Source: Mesorhizobium sp. RMAD-H1 (GTDB lineage: Bacteria > Pseudomonadota > Alphaproteobacteria > Rhizobiales > Rhizobiaceae). From it: a stretch of 64,000 nt of DNA. Under the pieces are notes generated by a model. The model saw only the letters and a list, made by a program, of their open reading frames with translations. It ran no database searches and had not been told where the DNA came from. Positions within the stretch are counted from its first letter, which is position 1. The number at the start of each line of letters is the position of its first letter. This document shows, piece by piece, positions 43,020-54,137 of the stretch. Made by a program: the position numbers and the translations under genes. The stretch spans positions 186,001 through 250,000 of the forward strand of contig NZ_JACHWN010000006.1 in assembly GCF_014191375.1 (NCBI RefSeq), read 5' to 3'.

Positions 43020-43952
43020 ATGGCGACAATCACCGGCAATCCCTCCATCGCACAGCGCATTGCCCATGCCCCGCTGTCGCCCTCGCACCGGCAGATCGCC
43101 GATTACGTGCTGGACCATCCCCTGCGGGTCGCGGCGATGCCGATCGACGAGCTGGCGTCGGTCACCGGCGTTTCGGTTGCCACCGCCAACCGTTTTGCCC
43201 GCGCACTCGGCTTCGAGGGCTATGCGCAATTCCGCGCCGCGCTGGTGCTCGGCTTCGAGGCGGCGCTGGCGCCAGTGGAAAAATTGCGCAGCAAGCTGGA
43301 CCAATCGGCCGGCGTCGCAGACGTTATTTCCGCAGCGCTCGCCGACATGGCCGGCAATATCGAGCGGACCCGGCAGGGGCTGGATGCGCAGGAATGCACC
43401 CGCGCCGTCGAGGCCATTCTCGCCGCAAGACGGGTTTTCATCATGGGCTATGGCAGCAGCAGCTGGCTCGGCGGCCTGCTCCTGCGCAATCTCGAACTCT
43501 ATTGCGAGAATGTGCAGTTGCTGGCCAACATCGAAGGCTCCTCCTACGCGGCCCGTGTGCTACATCGCCTGAAATCCGACGATCTGGTGATCGCCATCGC
43601 CTTCCCGCGCTATTTCACCGACACGGTCTGGCTGGCGCGGCGCGTTCATGAAGGGGGTGTCAAGCTCATAGCACTGACCGACGGGCCCAATTCGCCCATC
43701 GCCCCGTTTTCGAGCATCGCGCTCTACGCCAGCACCGATAGCCAATATTACGCCAGCTCCGACGCAAGCGCGCTGGCGCTGATCGAGGCGCTCAACAGCG
43801 CCGTCTCCCACGCCTCCGGCCTGTCGGTCAAAGCCGCGCAACAGCTCACCGAAGCCGTGCTGCCCTGGCTGCATGGCAGCCACTCCGACAGGCTGCGCCC
43901 GGTTGCCGAAGGGCGCAAGGCCGCCACCCGATCCCGCAAGGAACCCAAATGA
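43020..43952 (+). CDS. RpiR-family transcriptional regulator
   Basis: 310-aa regulator: N-terminal HTH (about 1-78; LSPSHRQIADYVLDHPLRVAAMPIDELASVTGVSVATANRFARALGF in pieces) and a C-terminal SIS domain (about 120-270; RRVFIMGYGSSSWLG, AIAFPRYFTDTV) that binds phosphosugars in this family. It overlaps the isoaspartyl peptidase gene by 4 bp and so heads the D-peptide operon, which it likely controls. MurR-type relatives sense MurNAc-6-phosphate, which would fit peptidoglycan-derived peptides, but the ligand here is unknown. Confidence 0.9.
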   Translation: MATITGNPSIAQRIAHAPLSPSHRQIADYVLDHPLRVAAMPIDELASVTGVSVATANRFARALGFEGYAQFRAALVLGFEAALAPVEKLRSKLDQSAGVADVISAALADMAGNIERTRQGLDAQECTRAVEAILAARRVFIMGYGSSSWLGGLLLRNLELYCENVQLLANIEGSSYAARVLHRLKSDDLVIAIAFPRYFTDTVWLARRVHEGGVKLIALTDGPNSPIAPFSSIALYASTDSQYYASSDASALALIEALNSAVSHASGLSVKAAQQLTEAVLPWLHGSHSDRLRPVAEGRKAATRSRKEPK

Positions 43953-44920
43953 CCTCGATCCCACCAGTCATCGCCATTCATGGCGGCGCAGGCACCCTCA
44001 CCCGCGCGAGCATGGAGCCCGCGCAGGAGGCCGCCTATCACGCAGCGCTTGCCGAAATCCTCGCCGAGGCGCAACAGGCGTTGAGCGATGGCGCGGCAGC
44101 GCTTGACGTGGTCGGGCTCGCGGTCAGGCGGCTGGAGGACAACCCGCTCTTCAATGCCGGGCACGGCTCCGTCTTCACTCGCGCCGCCACCCATGAGCTC
44201 GATGCCGCCGTGATGGATGGCGCGACGCTGCGCGCCGGCGCGGTCGCCGGCGTTAGCCATATCCGCAACCCGGTTCTGGCCGCCCGCGCGGTTCTCGACC
44301 AGGGCGAACACGTGCTGATGGCGGGCCATGGCGCGGAGGCGATGGCGCGTGAACTGGGGCTGGAAATGGTGGAGCCTTCATATTTCTCCACCGAATTTCG
44401 CCGCGATCAGCTTCGCCGCGTCCAGGGCACGACGAAATCCGTTCTCGATCACGATGGCGGCAGACCTTTGAATGAAGATCGGAAATTCGGCACGGTCGGG
44501 GCGGTGGCGCTCGATGCGCACGGCAATCTCGCCGCCGCCACCTCCACCGGCGGCGTCACCAACAAGCGGCCCGGGCGGGTCAGCGATTCCGCGCTGATCG
44601 GTGCGGGAACCTATGCCGACAACCGCACGGCGGCAATCTCCTGTACGGGGCTCGGCGAAGCTTTCATCCGCGCTGTCGCCAGCCATGATCTCGCGGCGCG
44701 CATGGCCTATGCGGGCGCGACGCTGGACCAGGCGGCGCGGCAGATCGTGATGGAGATATTGCCGCCGGTCGGCGGGCGCGGCGGTCTGATTGCAGTGGAC
44801 GGACAAGGTAATGTGTCGCTGCCCTTCAACACCGAGGGCATGTACCGCGGCTATGCCCGCGTCGGCGAAGCCGTCCATACCGCCATCTTCGAACATCCGT
44901 CCGGCATTTCCGCCTTTTAA
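43949..44920 (+). CDS. iaaA: Isoaspartyl peptidase / plant-type L-asparaginase
   Basis: 323-aa Ntn-hydrolase of the IaaA/plant-type asparaginase family. The precursor cleaves itself before the nucleophile Thr182 in [11 protein letters not shown]; the downstream [24 protein letters not shown] holds the substrate-binding Arg/Asp. N-terminal IAIHGGAGT is the family start. It hydrolyses beta-aspartyl (isoaspartyl) dipeptides and asparagine. Translationally coupled to the RpiR gene (ATGA) and followed 18 bp later by the dipeptide ABC ATPase, consistent with cleaving imported unusual dipeptides. Confidence 0.92.
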   Translation: MTSIPPVIAIHGGAGTLTRASMEPAQEAAYHAALAEILAEAQQALSDGAAALDVVGLAVRRLEDNPLFNAGHGSVFTRAATHELDAAVMDGATLRAGAVAGVSHIRNPVLAARAVLDQGEHVLMAGHGAEAMARELGLEMVEPSYFSTEFRRDQLRRVQGTTKSVLDHDGGRPLNEDRKFGTVGAVALDAHGNLAAATSTGGVTNKRPGRVSDSALIGAGTYADNRTAAISCTGLGEAFIRAVASHDLAARMAYAGATLDQAARQIVMEILPPVGGRGGLIAVDGQGNVSLPFNTEGMYRGYARVGEAVHTAIFEHPSGISAF

Positions 44921-44938
44921 GATCGAGTGGGATCGTCC

Positions 44939-46843
<1,905 letters not shown>

Positions 46844-46885
46844 CCGCATCTATCCGCAACCGCTAACAACAGAGGGAACAATGTG

Positions 46886-48439
46886 ATGAAAACTCTGCTC
46901 CACCGAGGCCGAAGATTGGCCTTGGGTCTTCTCGCCCTGACGGCGCTCGGCGCCGGACCGGCACTTGCGGGGAAAGACCCCGTGCTCGCCATCTATCAGG
47001 CGCCCGAGACGCTCGATCCCTATAACACCAACACGACGCTGACGACCGCCGTCACCAAATCGTTCTACGAAGGCCTTTTCGGCTTCGACAAGGATTTGAA
47101 GGTGCAGCCGGTGCTGGCGGAGAGCTACACCGTTTCCGATGATGGCCTCGTCTACACTTTCAAGCTGCGCGAAGGCGTGAAGTTCCATGACGGCACCGAC
47201 TTCAATTCCGAAGCCGTCAAGGTCACGCTGGAACGCGTGATGAACCCGGAGAACAAGCTTCTCCGCTATAACCAGTTCAACCGTATCGCCAAGGTGGAGG
47301 CGACCGGGCCTTATGAGGTGAAGGTCACGCTGAAGGAGCCGTTCAGCCCTTTCATCAACACGCTCGCCCATGCCTCGGCGGCGATCATCTCGCCGGCGGC
47401 GCTCGCAAAGTACGGCAACAAGGACATCGCCCTCCATCCGGTCGGCACGGGCCCGTTCGTCTTCGAAGAATGGAAGCAGACCGACCACATCAAGGGCAAG
47501 AAGTTCGACGGCTACTGGAAAAAGGGCTATCCGAAGGTCGACTCCATCATCTGGAAGCCGGTCCCGGAGAACAATACCCGTGCGGCCATGCTGCAGACGG
47601 GCGAAGCGGACTTCGCCTACACGCTGCCCTACGAGCAGGCAAAGGCGCTGGAAGCCAATGACAAGCTCAATGTGACGGTCGCCCCCTCGATCATCCTGCG
47701 CTATGTCAGCTTCAACATGCTGCAGAAGCCGTTCGACGACATCCGCGTGCGTCAGGCGATCAACTACGCCATCAACAAGGAAGCGCTCGCCAAGGTGGCC
47801 TTCAACGGCTTCGCCGCCCCGGCCCAGGGCTTCGTGCCGGAGGGCGTGGCCTTTGCCTACAAGATGGACCCGTGGCCCTACGATCCGGCCAAGGCGCGCG
47901 AGCTCCTGAAGGAAGCAGGCTTCCCGAACGGCTTCGAATCGACGTTGTGGAGCGGCTACAACACCACCACCGCGCAGAAGACAATCCAGTTCCTGCAGCA
48001 GCAGCTCGCCCAGGTCGGCATCAAGGTGCAGATTCAGGCGCTGGAACCCGGCCAGCGTACCGAGCTGGTCAACGCCTGGCCAGATCCGAAGACCGCCAAG
48101 GTGCGCATGTACTATATCGGCTGGTCATCCTCGACGGGCGAGACCGACTGGGCGCTGCGTCCACTGCTCTCGACGGAAGCCTGGCCTCCCGGACTGAACA
48201 ACACCGCCTATTACAGCAACAAGACGGTGGACGAGCTTCTCGCCAAGGCACTGCGCACGGTGAAGGACGATGAGAAGGCGGATCTCTACAAGCAGGCACA
48301 GGAGCAGATCGGCAAGGACATGCCCTGGGCCCCGCTGGTGACGGAGAAGATCCTCTACGCCACCTCCAAGCGCCTGTCGGGTGTCTATGTCCAGCCCGAT
48401 GGCAACATCAATTCCAGCGAGATCGCCGTTTCCGAGTAA
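46886..48439 (+). CDS. Peptide ABC transporter substrate-binding protein (family 5)
   Basis: 517-aa periplasmic binding protein of the DppA/GsiB/OppA family. Signal peptide in residues 1-29 (hydrophobic core LALGLLALTALGAGPALA). Motifs: YEGLFGFDKDLKVQPVLAESY and VYTFKLREGVKFHDGT, which mark family 5. Start at 46886 with GAGGGA 8 bp upstream. A strong hairpin follows the stop. Likely binds short peptides, possibly with D- or beta-residues given the downstream enzymes. Confidence 0.92.
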   Translation: MKTLLHRGRRLALGLLALTALGAGPALAGKDPVLAIYQAPETLDPYNTNTTLTTAVTKSFYEGLFGFDKDLKVQPVLAESYTVSDDGLVYTFKLREGVKFHDGTDFNSEAVKVTLERVMNPENKLLRYNQFNRIAKVEATGPYEVKVTLKEPFSPFINTLAHASAAIISPAALAKYGNKDIALHPVGTGPFVFEEWKQTDHIKGKKFDGYWKKGYPKVDSIIWKPVPENNTRAAMLQTGEADFAYTLPYEQAKALEANDKLNVTVAPSIILRYVSFNMLQKPFDDIRVRQAINYAINKEALAKVAFNGFAAPAQGFVPEGVAFAYKMDPWPYDPAKARELLKEAGFPNGFESTLWSGYNTTTAQKTIQFLQQQLAQVGIKVQIQALEPGQRTELVNAWPDPKTAKVRMYYIGWSSSTGETDWALRPLLSTEAWPPGLNNTAYYSNKTVDELLAKALRTVKDDEKADLYKQAQEQIGKDMPWAPLVTEKILYATSKRLSGVYVQPDGNINSSEIAVSE

Positions 48440-48455
48440 ACGGGCATCGGACTGG

Positions 48456-48487
48456 CCGGCGCGCACCGCCCCCGTGGTGCGCGCCGG
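48456..48487 (+). promoter_or_regulatory. Intercistronic hairpin after the binding-protein gene
   Basis: Perfect 12-bp stem CCGGCGCGCACC (48456-48467) with GGTGCGCGCCGG (48476-48487), 8-nt loop, no T tract. Likely an mRNA-stabilising or partial-termination element that raises binding protein relative to permeases. Confidence 0.65.
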
Positions 48488-48522
48488 GCTCTACCATCAA
48501 TCATGCAGATCGGTCTTGAACC

Positions 48523-49443
48523 ATGCTCCACTATTTTCTGAAACGGCTCATGGGCTTGATCCCGACGCTGTTGATCGTTTCGGTGCTCGTGTTCCTTTTC
48601 GTGCATATGCTGCCGGGCGATCCGGCGCGGCTCGCGGCGGGACAGGATGCCGACGAGCAGACGATCGCGCTGGTGCGCAGCGAGCTGGGACTGGACCGGC
48701 CATTGCCCGAACAGTTCGTCACCTATTTCGGCCATCTGCTCCAAGGCGATATGGGCACCTCGATCCGCACGCGCCGCCCGGTCTCGACCGAGATCGCGGA
48801 ACGCTTCATGCCGACATTGCTGCTCACCGTCACCAGCATGGTCTGGGCCGTCGCCTTCGGCATGGTGATCGGCATCGTTTCCGCCGTCTATCGCAATCAA
48901 TGGCCGGATCGGCTCGGCATGGCGCTGGCCGTCTCCGGTATTTCGTTCCCCGCCTTCGCGCTGGGAATGCTGCTCATGCAGATCTTCTCCGTCCAGCTGG
49001 GCTGGTTGCCGACAGTGGGCGCCGATGGCTGGAGAAACTATATCCTGCCGTCGCTGACGCTCGGCGCGGCGGTCGCGGCCGTCATGGCGCGCTTCACCCG
49101 GGCCTCCTTCGTCGACGTCATCCAGGAGGATTTCGTACGCACCGCGCGGGCCAAGGGCTTGAACGAGCGCGTGGTGATCGCCAAGCACTGCCTGCGCAAT
49201 GCGCTGATCCCGGTCGTCACCATGATGGGCCTGCAATTCGGCTTCCTGCTCGGCGGCTCCATCGTCGTGGAGGCGGTGTTCAACTGGCCGGGGCTGGGGC
49301 GTCTGCTGGTCGATTCCGTCAACCAGCGCGATTACCCCGTGATCCAGGGGCTGGTGCTGCTGTTCTCGCTGGAATTCATCCTGATCAATCTCATCGTGGA
49401 CGTGCTCTATGGCTTCATCAATCCCACCATCCGCTACAAGTGA
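48523..49443 (+). CDS. Dipeptide ABC transporter permease (DppB type)
   Basis: 306-aa inner-membrane permease with the DppB layout: [35 protein letters not shown] at the N-terminus (broken here as [12 protein letters not shown] and [12 protein letters not shown]), about six helices, and the EAA loop [22 protein letters not shown]. Followed at 11 bp by the DppC-type subunit. Confidence 0.92.
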   Translation: MLHYFLKRLMGLIPTLLIVSVLVFLFVHMLPGDPARLAAGQDADEQTIALVRSELGLDRPLPEQFVTYFGHLLQGDMGTSIRTRRPVSTEIAERFMPTLLLTVTSMVWAVAFGMVIGIVSAVYRNQWPDRLGMALAVSGISFPAFALGMLLMQIFSVQLGWLPTVGADGWRNYILPSLTLGAAVAAVMARFTRASFVDVIQEDFVRTARAKGLNERVVIAKHCLRNALIPVVTMMGLQFGFLLGGSIVVEAVFNWPGLGRLLVDSVNQRDYPVIQGLVLLFSLEFILINLIVDVLYGFINPTIRYK

Positions 49444-49453
49444 GGCGACGACG

Positions 49454-50353
49454 ATGAGTGAAATCATTCCGCTCGACCCAGGCCTCGCCGCCGCCACGGA
49501 AGCCGTGCGCACGCCGTGGAGCGAGTTCTGGCGCAAGTTCCGCAAGCAGCCGGTGGCGCTCGCCGCGCTCGGCTTCGTGGCGCTCCTGGTGCTGCTCGCC
49601 ATACTGGCACCATGGATCGTTCCCTACGACGCGGAGAATTATTTCGACTATGACCAGATCAATGCCGGGCCGTCCTGGTCGCATTGGCTGGGCGTCGATC
49701 CGCTGGGGCGCGATATCTTCAGCCGCATTCTCATGGGCGCGCGCATTTCGCTGGCGACGGGCATCCTGTCGGTGGCCCTCGGCGGGCTGGTGGGGACGGC
49801 GCTCGGCCTGCTCGCCGGCTATTACGAGGGCTGGTGGGACCGCATCGTCATGCGCATATCGGACGTGCTCTTCGCCTTCCCCGGCATCCTGCTCGCCATT
49901 GGCGTCGTCGCCATTCTCGGCAGTTCCATGGTCAATGTGGTGGTCGCCGTGTCGGTGTTCTCGGTGCCCGCCTTTGCTCGCCTGGTGCGCGGCAACACGC
50001 TGGTCTTGAAGCAGATGACCTATATCGAGGCGGTCAAAAGTATCGGCGCGTCGGACTGGACCATTCTCGTGCGCCACATCCTGCCGGGAACGATTTCGTC
50101 CATCGTCGTCTATTTCACCATGCGGCTCGGCACCTCGATCATCACCGCCGCGAGCCTCTCCTTCCTCGGCATGGGCGCACAGCCGCCGACGCCGGAATGG
50201 GGCGCGATGCTCAACGATGCCCGCGCCGACATGGTCAATGCGCCGCATGTGGCGCTGTTTCCCAGCCTCGCCATCTTCCTCACCGTGCTCGCCTTCAACC
50301 TGCTTGGCGACGGCCTGCGCGACGCGCTCGATCCGAAGATCGATCGGACGTAG
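49454..50353 (+). CDS. Dipeptide ABC transporter permease (DppC type)
   Basis: 299-aa inner-membrane permease: cytoplasmic N-terminus [42 protein letters not shown] (the DppC signature) and EAA loop [22 protein letters not shown]. The start at 49454 follows GAGGCGACGACG; an upstream in-frame ATG at 49409 lies inside the DppB-type gene and is not used. Confidence 0.92.
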   Translation: MSEIIPLDPGLAAATEAVRTPWSEFWRKFRKQPVALAALGFVALLVLLAILAPWIVPYDAENYFDYDQINAGPSWSHWLGVDPLGRDIFSRILMGARISLATGILSVALGGLVGTALGLLAGYYEGWWDRIVMRISDVLFAFPGILLAIGVVAILGSSMVNVVVAVSVFSVPAFARLVRGNTLVLKQMTYIEAVKSIGASDWTILVRHILPGTISSIVVYFTMRLGTSIITAASLSFLGMGAQPPTPEWGAMLNDARADMVNAPHVALFPSLAIFLTVLAFNLLGDGLRDALDPKIDRT

Positions 50354-50362
50354 AGGCAAGAT

Positions 50363-51430
50363 ATGAGAAGCGATGCCATCCTGCCGCCCCGCGTGGGCGC
50401 GCTTCAACCCGGCCCGTGCAACGCGATCACCGACGTTGCGGGCGTCACGGTCGGCCATACGACCATCGCCGATGGCCCCATCCAAACCGGCGTCACCGTC
50501 ATTCGCCCCCATGGCGGCGATGTCTATCGCGACCGGGTTCCGGCTGCCGCCACGGTGCTCAATGGTTTCGGCAAGAGCATCGGTCTCATGCAGGTGGATG
50601 AACTGGGCGTTTTGGAAGCGCCGATTGCGCTGACCAACACCTTCTGCGTCGGGGCGATCGCACAGGCGCAGATTCGCCAATGCGTGGCGGCCAATCCGCA
50701 ATGCGGGCGGAGGCTTCCGACGGTCAATCCGCTCGTTTTCGAGTGCAATGACGGCTATTTGAACGACATTCAAGCAATGTTGGTGAGCGAGGAGCACTAT
50801 CTCGCCGCGCTCGCTGCCGCCGGTCCGGGTTTCGCGCAGGGCGCGGTAGGCGCGGGCCGCGGCATGTCCAGCTTCGGCGTCAAGGGCGGCATCGGCAGCG
50901 CCTCACGCATAGCGCCCATCGCCAACGGCGCCGAATACAGGGTCGGCGCGCTGGTGCTGTCGAATTTCGGCAGGCCGGCGCAATTGACACTGGCGGGCCA
51001 CGCTATCGGGCCGATGCTTGCCGAAAGGCTCGCCGCCGCTGGCGAGCCGGAAAAAGGCTCGATCATCCTCATCCTCGCCACCGACGCGCCGCTCGACGCG
51101 CGGCAATTGCGCCGCCTTTCGCTGCGTGCAGGCGCGGGCCTTGCGCGGACCGGCTCGGTCTTTGGCCATGGCAGCGGCGACATCGCGCTTGCCTTTTCCA
51201 CCGCCTATACCGTGCCGCAAGATTCCTCCCGCCCCATGCCCCAAATCGCGATGCTGCATGACGCGCTCGTCGACCCGCTGTTCCAGGCGGTGGCTGACAG
51301 CGCCGAGCAGGCGATCATCCATGCGCTCTGGCATGCCGAAACGGTGGAGGGGCGCGACGGGCATAGCCGCCGGGCGTTGCTCGATGTAATGGCGGACCGG
51401 ATTTCCCAGTTTTCGGAGCAAGCCCCATGA
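50363..51430 (+). CDS. DmpA/BapA-like P1-family aminopeptidase (S58)
   Basis: 355-aa Ntn-type hydrolase of the DmpA family (L-aminopeptidase D-esterase/amidase; beta-peptidyl aminopeptidase BapA). The precursor is expected to split into alpha and beta chains; the likely N-terminal nucleophile is Ser200 in GALVLSNFG, where DmpA and BapA cleave. Other family features: ITDVAGVTVGHTT at the start, GMSSFGVKGGIGSASR, and GSGDIALAFSTA near the end. Such enzymes release N-terminal residues from peptides containing D- or beta-amino acids. Overlaps the next gene by 4 bp and follows the permease by 9 bp. Confidence 0.88.
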   Translation: MRSDAILPPRVGALQPGPCNAITDVAGVTVGHTTIADGPIQTGVTVIRPHGGDVYRDRVPAAATVLNGFGKSIGLMQVDELGVLEAPIALTNTFCVGAIAQAQIRQCVAANPQCGRRLPTVNPLVFECNDGYLNDIQAMLVSEEHYLAALAAAGPGFAQGAVGAGRGMSSFGVKGGIGSASRIAPIANGAEYRVGALVLSNFGRPAQLTLAGHAIGPMLAERLAAAGEPEKGSIILILATDAPLDARQLRRLSLRAGAGLARTGSVFGHGSGDIALAFSTAYTVPQDSSRPMPQIAMLHDALVDPLFQAVADSAEQAIIHALWHAETVEGRDGHSRRALLDVMADRISQFSEQAP

Positions 51431-52245
51431 AAATTCTCATCTCCGTCGATATCGAGGGCGTCGCCGGGGTCTACCACACCGAACAGACCCGGTCCGGCCA
51501 TGCCGAATATGAGCGCGCACGTCTTTTAATGGTGCATGAGGCGAACGCGGCGATTGCCGGGGCCTTCGACGCGGGGGCGGATGAGGTGCGGGTCAATGAT
51601 TCCCACGGCGGCTTCCGCAACATGCCGCCCGATCTTCTCGACCCGCGCGCGCTGGCGGTGCAGGGCAAGCCACGCTACTTGAGCATGATGGCCGGTGTTG
51701 AACAGGACGTCGACGCGGTCTGCCTCATCGGCTACCACTCCCGTGCTCATGGCCGCGGCATCCTGGCCCATACCATCAACAGCTTCGCCTTCGCGCGCAT
51801 CGAACTCAACGGCATGGAATTGGGCGAGGCCGGGATCTATGGTGCGCTTGCCGGAGAATACGGCGCGCCTGTGATTTTGGCGAGCGGCGACGATGTGTTT
51901 ATCGCCGAAAACCGCGATCTCTTCCCCGATACGGTGTTCGTCGAGACCAAGCGTGCCTATGGCTGCAACAGCGGCACCAGCCTTTCGCCCGATCGTGCGC
52001 GGGCCGCGATCCGCGAGGGGATGAAGACGGCGCTGGAGCGGACGGCAACGGTTAAGCCCTTCGTACTGCAAGGCCCCATCGAAGCGCGCATCCGGGCCCA
52101 GACGCCGGCGCTGGCCGACCTCTTCTGTCAATGGCCTGATCTGACGCGGCTTTCCGGCGACGAGCTCGGGTTCCGCGCGCCAAGCGTCGAGGCGGCGGTG
52201 CGCATCATCAACTGCCTCTCCGCCATGTCCGCCATGCTGCGCTGA
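51427..52245 (+). CDS. M55-family D-aminopeptidase (DppA type)
   Basis: 272-aa zinc D-aminopeptidase of peptidase family M55. Ligands and catalytic residues match Bacillus subtilis DppA closely: Asp8 and Glu10 in SVDIEG, His60 in NDSHGG, His104 in GYHSRAH, His115 in ILAHT and Glu134 in ELGEAG. DppA frees D-Ala and other D-residues from the N-terminus of short peptides and forms a decameric ring. ATGA overlap with the DmpA-like gene shows coupled translation. Together they cover peptides with L- or D-residues at the N-terminus. Confidence 0.93.
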   Translation: MKILISVDIEGVAGVYHTEQTRSGHAEYERARLLMVHEANAAIAGAFDAGADEVRVNDSHGGFRNMPPDLLDPRALAVQGKPRYLSMMAGVEQDVDAVCLIGYHSRAHGRGILAHTINSFAFARIELNGMELGEAGIYGALAGEYGAPVILASGDDVFIAENRDLFPDTVFVETKRAYGCNSGTSLSPDRARAAIREGMKTALERTATVKPFVLQGPIEARIRAQTPALADLFCQWPDLTRLSGDELGFRAPSVEAAVRIINCLSAMSAMLR

Positions 52246-52285
52246 TCCTCCAACTATCTAACCTGCAAATCAGAAAGTCCTTTCC

Positions 52286-53143
52286 ATGACCACCTCCCGC
52301 ATCGTCTACGTCAATGGCACCTTCCTGCCTTTCGCAGAAGCATCCATTCCAGTCATGGACCGGGGATTTCTGTTCGGCGACGGCATCTATGAGGTGACGG
52401 CGCTGATCGAGGGGCGACTTGCTGACAATGAGGCGCATCTGCAGCGGCTGGACCGGTCGCTCCGGGAGATCGGCATTCCCAATCCCTATTCGACGGCAAA
52501 ATGGACTGCCGTCCAGCAGGAGCTGATAACCCGCAACGGTTTGACCGAGGGGCTGATCTATATCGAGGTGACGCGCGGCGTCTCCGAGCGCGATTTCCTC
52601 TACCCTGCTGATCTGAAGCCGACGGTGGTGATGTTCACGCAGGCCAAATCGGTACGCGCCAATGCCGCGCTGGCGAAAGGCGCCGATGTGATCACCGTGC
52701 CGGATCTGCGCTGGGCCCGCCGCGACATCAAATCTGTTTCGCTGCTGGCGCAAGTGTTGGCCAAGCGAGCGGCGGCTGAAGCCGGGGCCAACGAGGCCTG
52801 GATGGTCGAGGATGGCGTCATCACCGAAGGCGCATCCTCGACGGCGTTCATCGTGACACAAGCAAAAGAAATTATCTCCCGTCCGCTCTCCCATGCGGTG
52901 CTGCCGGGCGTGACCCGCCGTGCCGTGCTGCGCCTGGTGGAGGAAAAGCACCTGAGCTTCATCGAGCGCACCTTCACCGTGGAGGAAGCTTTGCGCGCCC
53001 GCGAGGCCTTCTTCACCAGCGCCTCGACCATCGTCATGCCGGTCGTCTCCATCGACGGCCAGCCGGTCGGCGATGGAAAGCCCGGGCCATTGGCCCTGCA
53101 ACTGCGCGAGCTCTATATCGAAACCCTGCTTGGAACCCGTTGA
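52286..53143 (+). CDS. dat: D-amino acid aminotransferase (PLP fold type IV)
   Basis: 285-aa class-IV aminotransferase of the DAAT group. N-terminal VYVNGTFLPFAEASIPVMDRGFLFGDGIYEV (in pieces VYVNGTFLPF and DRGFLFGDGIYEV), catalytic Lys149 in RDIKSVSLL, and the PLP-phosphate loop EGASSTAFIV. It converts D-alanine or other D-amino acids with 2-oxoglutarate to the keto acid and D-glutamate. It lies 40 bp after the D-aminopeptidase and completes the route from imported peptide to pyruvate. Branched-chain or aminodeoxychorismate activity is possible within the fold but the context favours D-amino acids. Confidence 0.9.
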   Translation: MTTSRIVYVNGTFLPFAEASIPVMDRGFLFGDGIYEVTALIEGRLADNEAHLQRLDRSLREIGIPNPYSTAKWTAVQQELITRNGLTEGLIYIEVTRGVSERDFLYPADLKPTVVMFTQAKSVRANAALAKGADVITVPDLRWARRDIKSVSLLAQVLAKRAAAEAGANEAWMVEDGVITEGASSTAFIVTQAKEIISRPLSHAVLPGVTRRAVLRLVEEKHLSFIERTFTVEEALRAREAFFTSASTIVMPVVSIDGQPVGDGKPGPLALQLRELYIETLLGTR

Positions 53144-53322
53144 GTTCACCCTGTTGCATGTCCCGTGGCCCGGCTGGTGATGCCGGGTCGGCATGACGGT
53201 GTAAGGGTAACAACCGGAGGCCCCCTTGCCGACCGCAGGGCATGCGAGGCGGTCCATCTTGAACTCGCCCGAACATGCATGCTCTAAGGAGCCGCCAGCC
53301 AACGCCCAAACGGGAACCGCCC

Positions 53323-53907
53323 ATGAGCATAGCCGATCGTGTCCGTATTGAAGAAGTCACCCTGCTTTCGGACGACTGGTACGTCCTGAAGAAAACCCGT
53401 TTCGCCTTCCAGCGCTCGAATGGGGAATGGCAGGTGCAGAACCGCGAGACCTATGACCGCGGCAATGGCGCAACCATCCTTCTCTATGACCGCGTCCGTC
53501 GCACGGTGATCCTGACCCGGCAATTCCGCTTTCCCGCTTTCGTCAACGGCCATGACGATCTGCTGATCGAGACGCCGGCCGGGCTCCTGGACGATATGAG
53601 TCCGGAAGAGCGCATCAAGGAGGAAACCCAGGAGGAGACGGGTTACAGGATCGGCAAGGTGGAGAAGGTGTTCGAAGCCTTCATGAGCCCCGGCTCCGTG
53701 ACCGAACGCCTCTATTTTTTTGTCGGTGAGTATGAGCCGAAAGATCGCATTTCCAATGGCGGAGGCGTGGAGAACGAGGGCGAGGATATCGAGGTCCTGG
53801 AAGTCACCATCGATGAGGCGCTTGCGATGATCGCCGGCGGAAAGATCGTGGACGCGAAGACCATCATGCTCCTCCAGCATGCGGCCCTCCACATCTTTCG
53901 CGACTAG
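53323..53907 (+). CDS. NUDIX hydrolase, NudK-like (GDP-mannose pyrophosphatase type)
   Basis: 194-aa NUDIX protein with the layout of NudK/ADP-ribose pyrophosphatases: LSDDWYVLKKTRFAFQR, then TILLYDRVRRTVILTRQFRFP and the Nudix box starting GLLDDMSPEERIKEETQEETGY. The box keeps the metal-binding EExxEETG core, but the first conserved Glu (G-x5-E) is Ser with Glu two positions later. Likely hydrolyses GDP-mannose or ADP-ribose. Start at 53323; a longer frame from 53275 has no support. Not obviously part of the D-peptide operon, about 180 bp away. Confidence 0.87.
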   Translation: MSIADRVRIEEVTLLSDDWYVLKKTRFAFQRSNGEWQVQNRETYDRGNGATILLYDRVRRTVILTRQFRFPAFVNGHDDLLIETPAGLLDDMSPEERIKEETQEETGYRIGKVEKVFEAFMSPGSVTERLYFFVGEYEPKDRISNGGGVENEGEDIEVLEVTIDEALAMIAGGKIVDAKTIMLLQHAALHIFRD

Positions 53908-54045
53908 GTTATCCGAAACTCTTTCATAGCTCGCGTTTTCGATCGCGCATGGTGCCTGACCGGCGGATCATCCCATCATGACGCTTTTCCCGGTCAATGC
54001 TGCGACAATACGCCTGCAGCTTTCCTGCCACCTGATGGCACGTAG

Positions 54046-54059
54046 TTGATCTGGCACAA
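54046..54059 (+). promoter_or_regulatory. CRP/FNR-type box upstream of narK
   Basis: TTGAT-CTGG-CACAA. The left half matches the FNR/DNR half-site, the right half 3 of 5; TTG-N8-CAA symmetry is exact. It lies 79 bp before narK. An oxygen- or nitrogen-oxide-responsive regulator is expected here. The remaining 53908-54045 has no gene. Confidence 0.4.
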
Positions 54060-54137
54060 AGAGCGCAGCCCGCATCTCTGGTGATGGTTCTCCGGGTCCT
54101 GGGAAAAGTTTCCGGGACATGACTACGGAAACGAGCC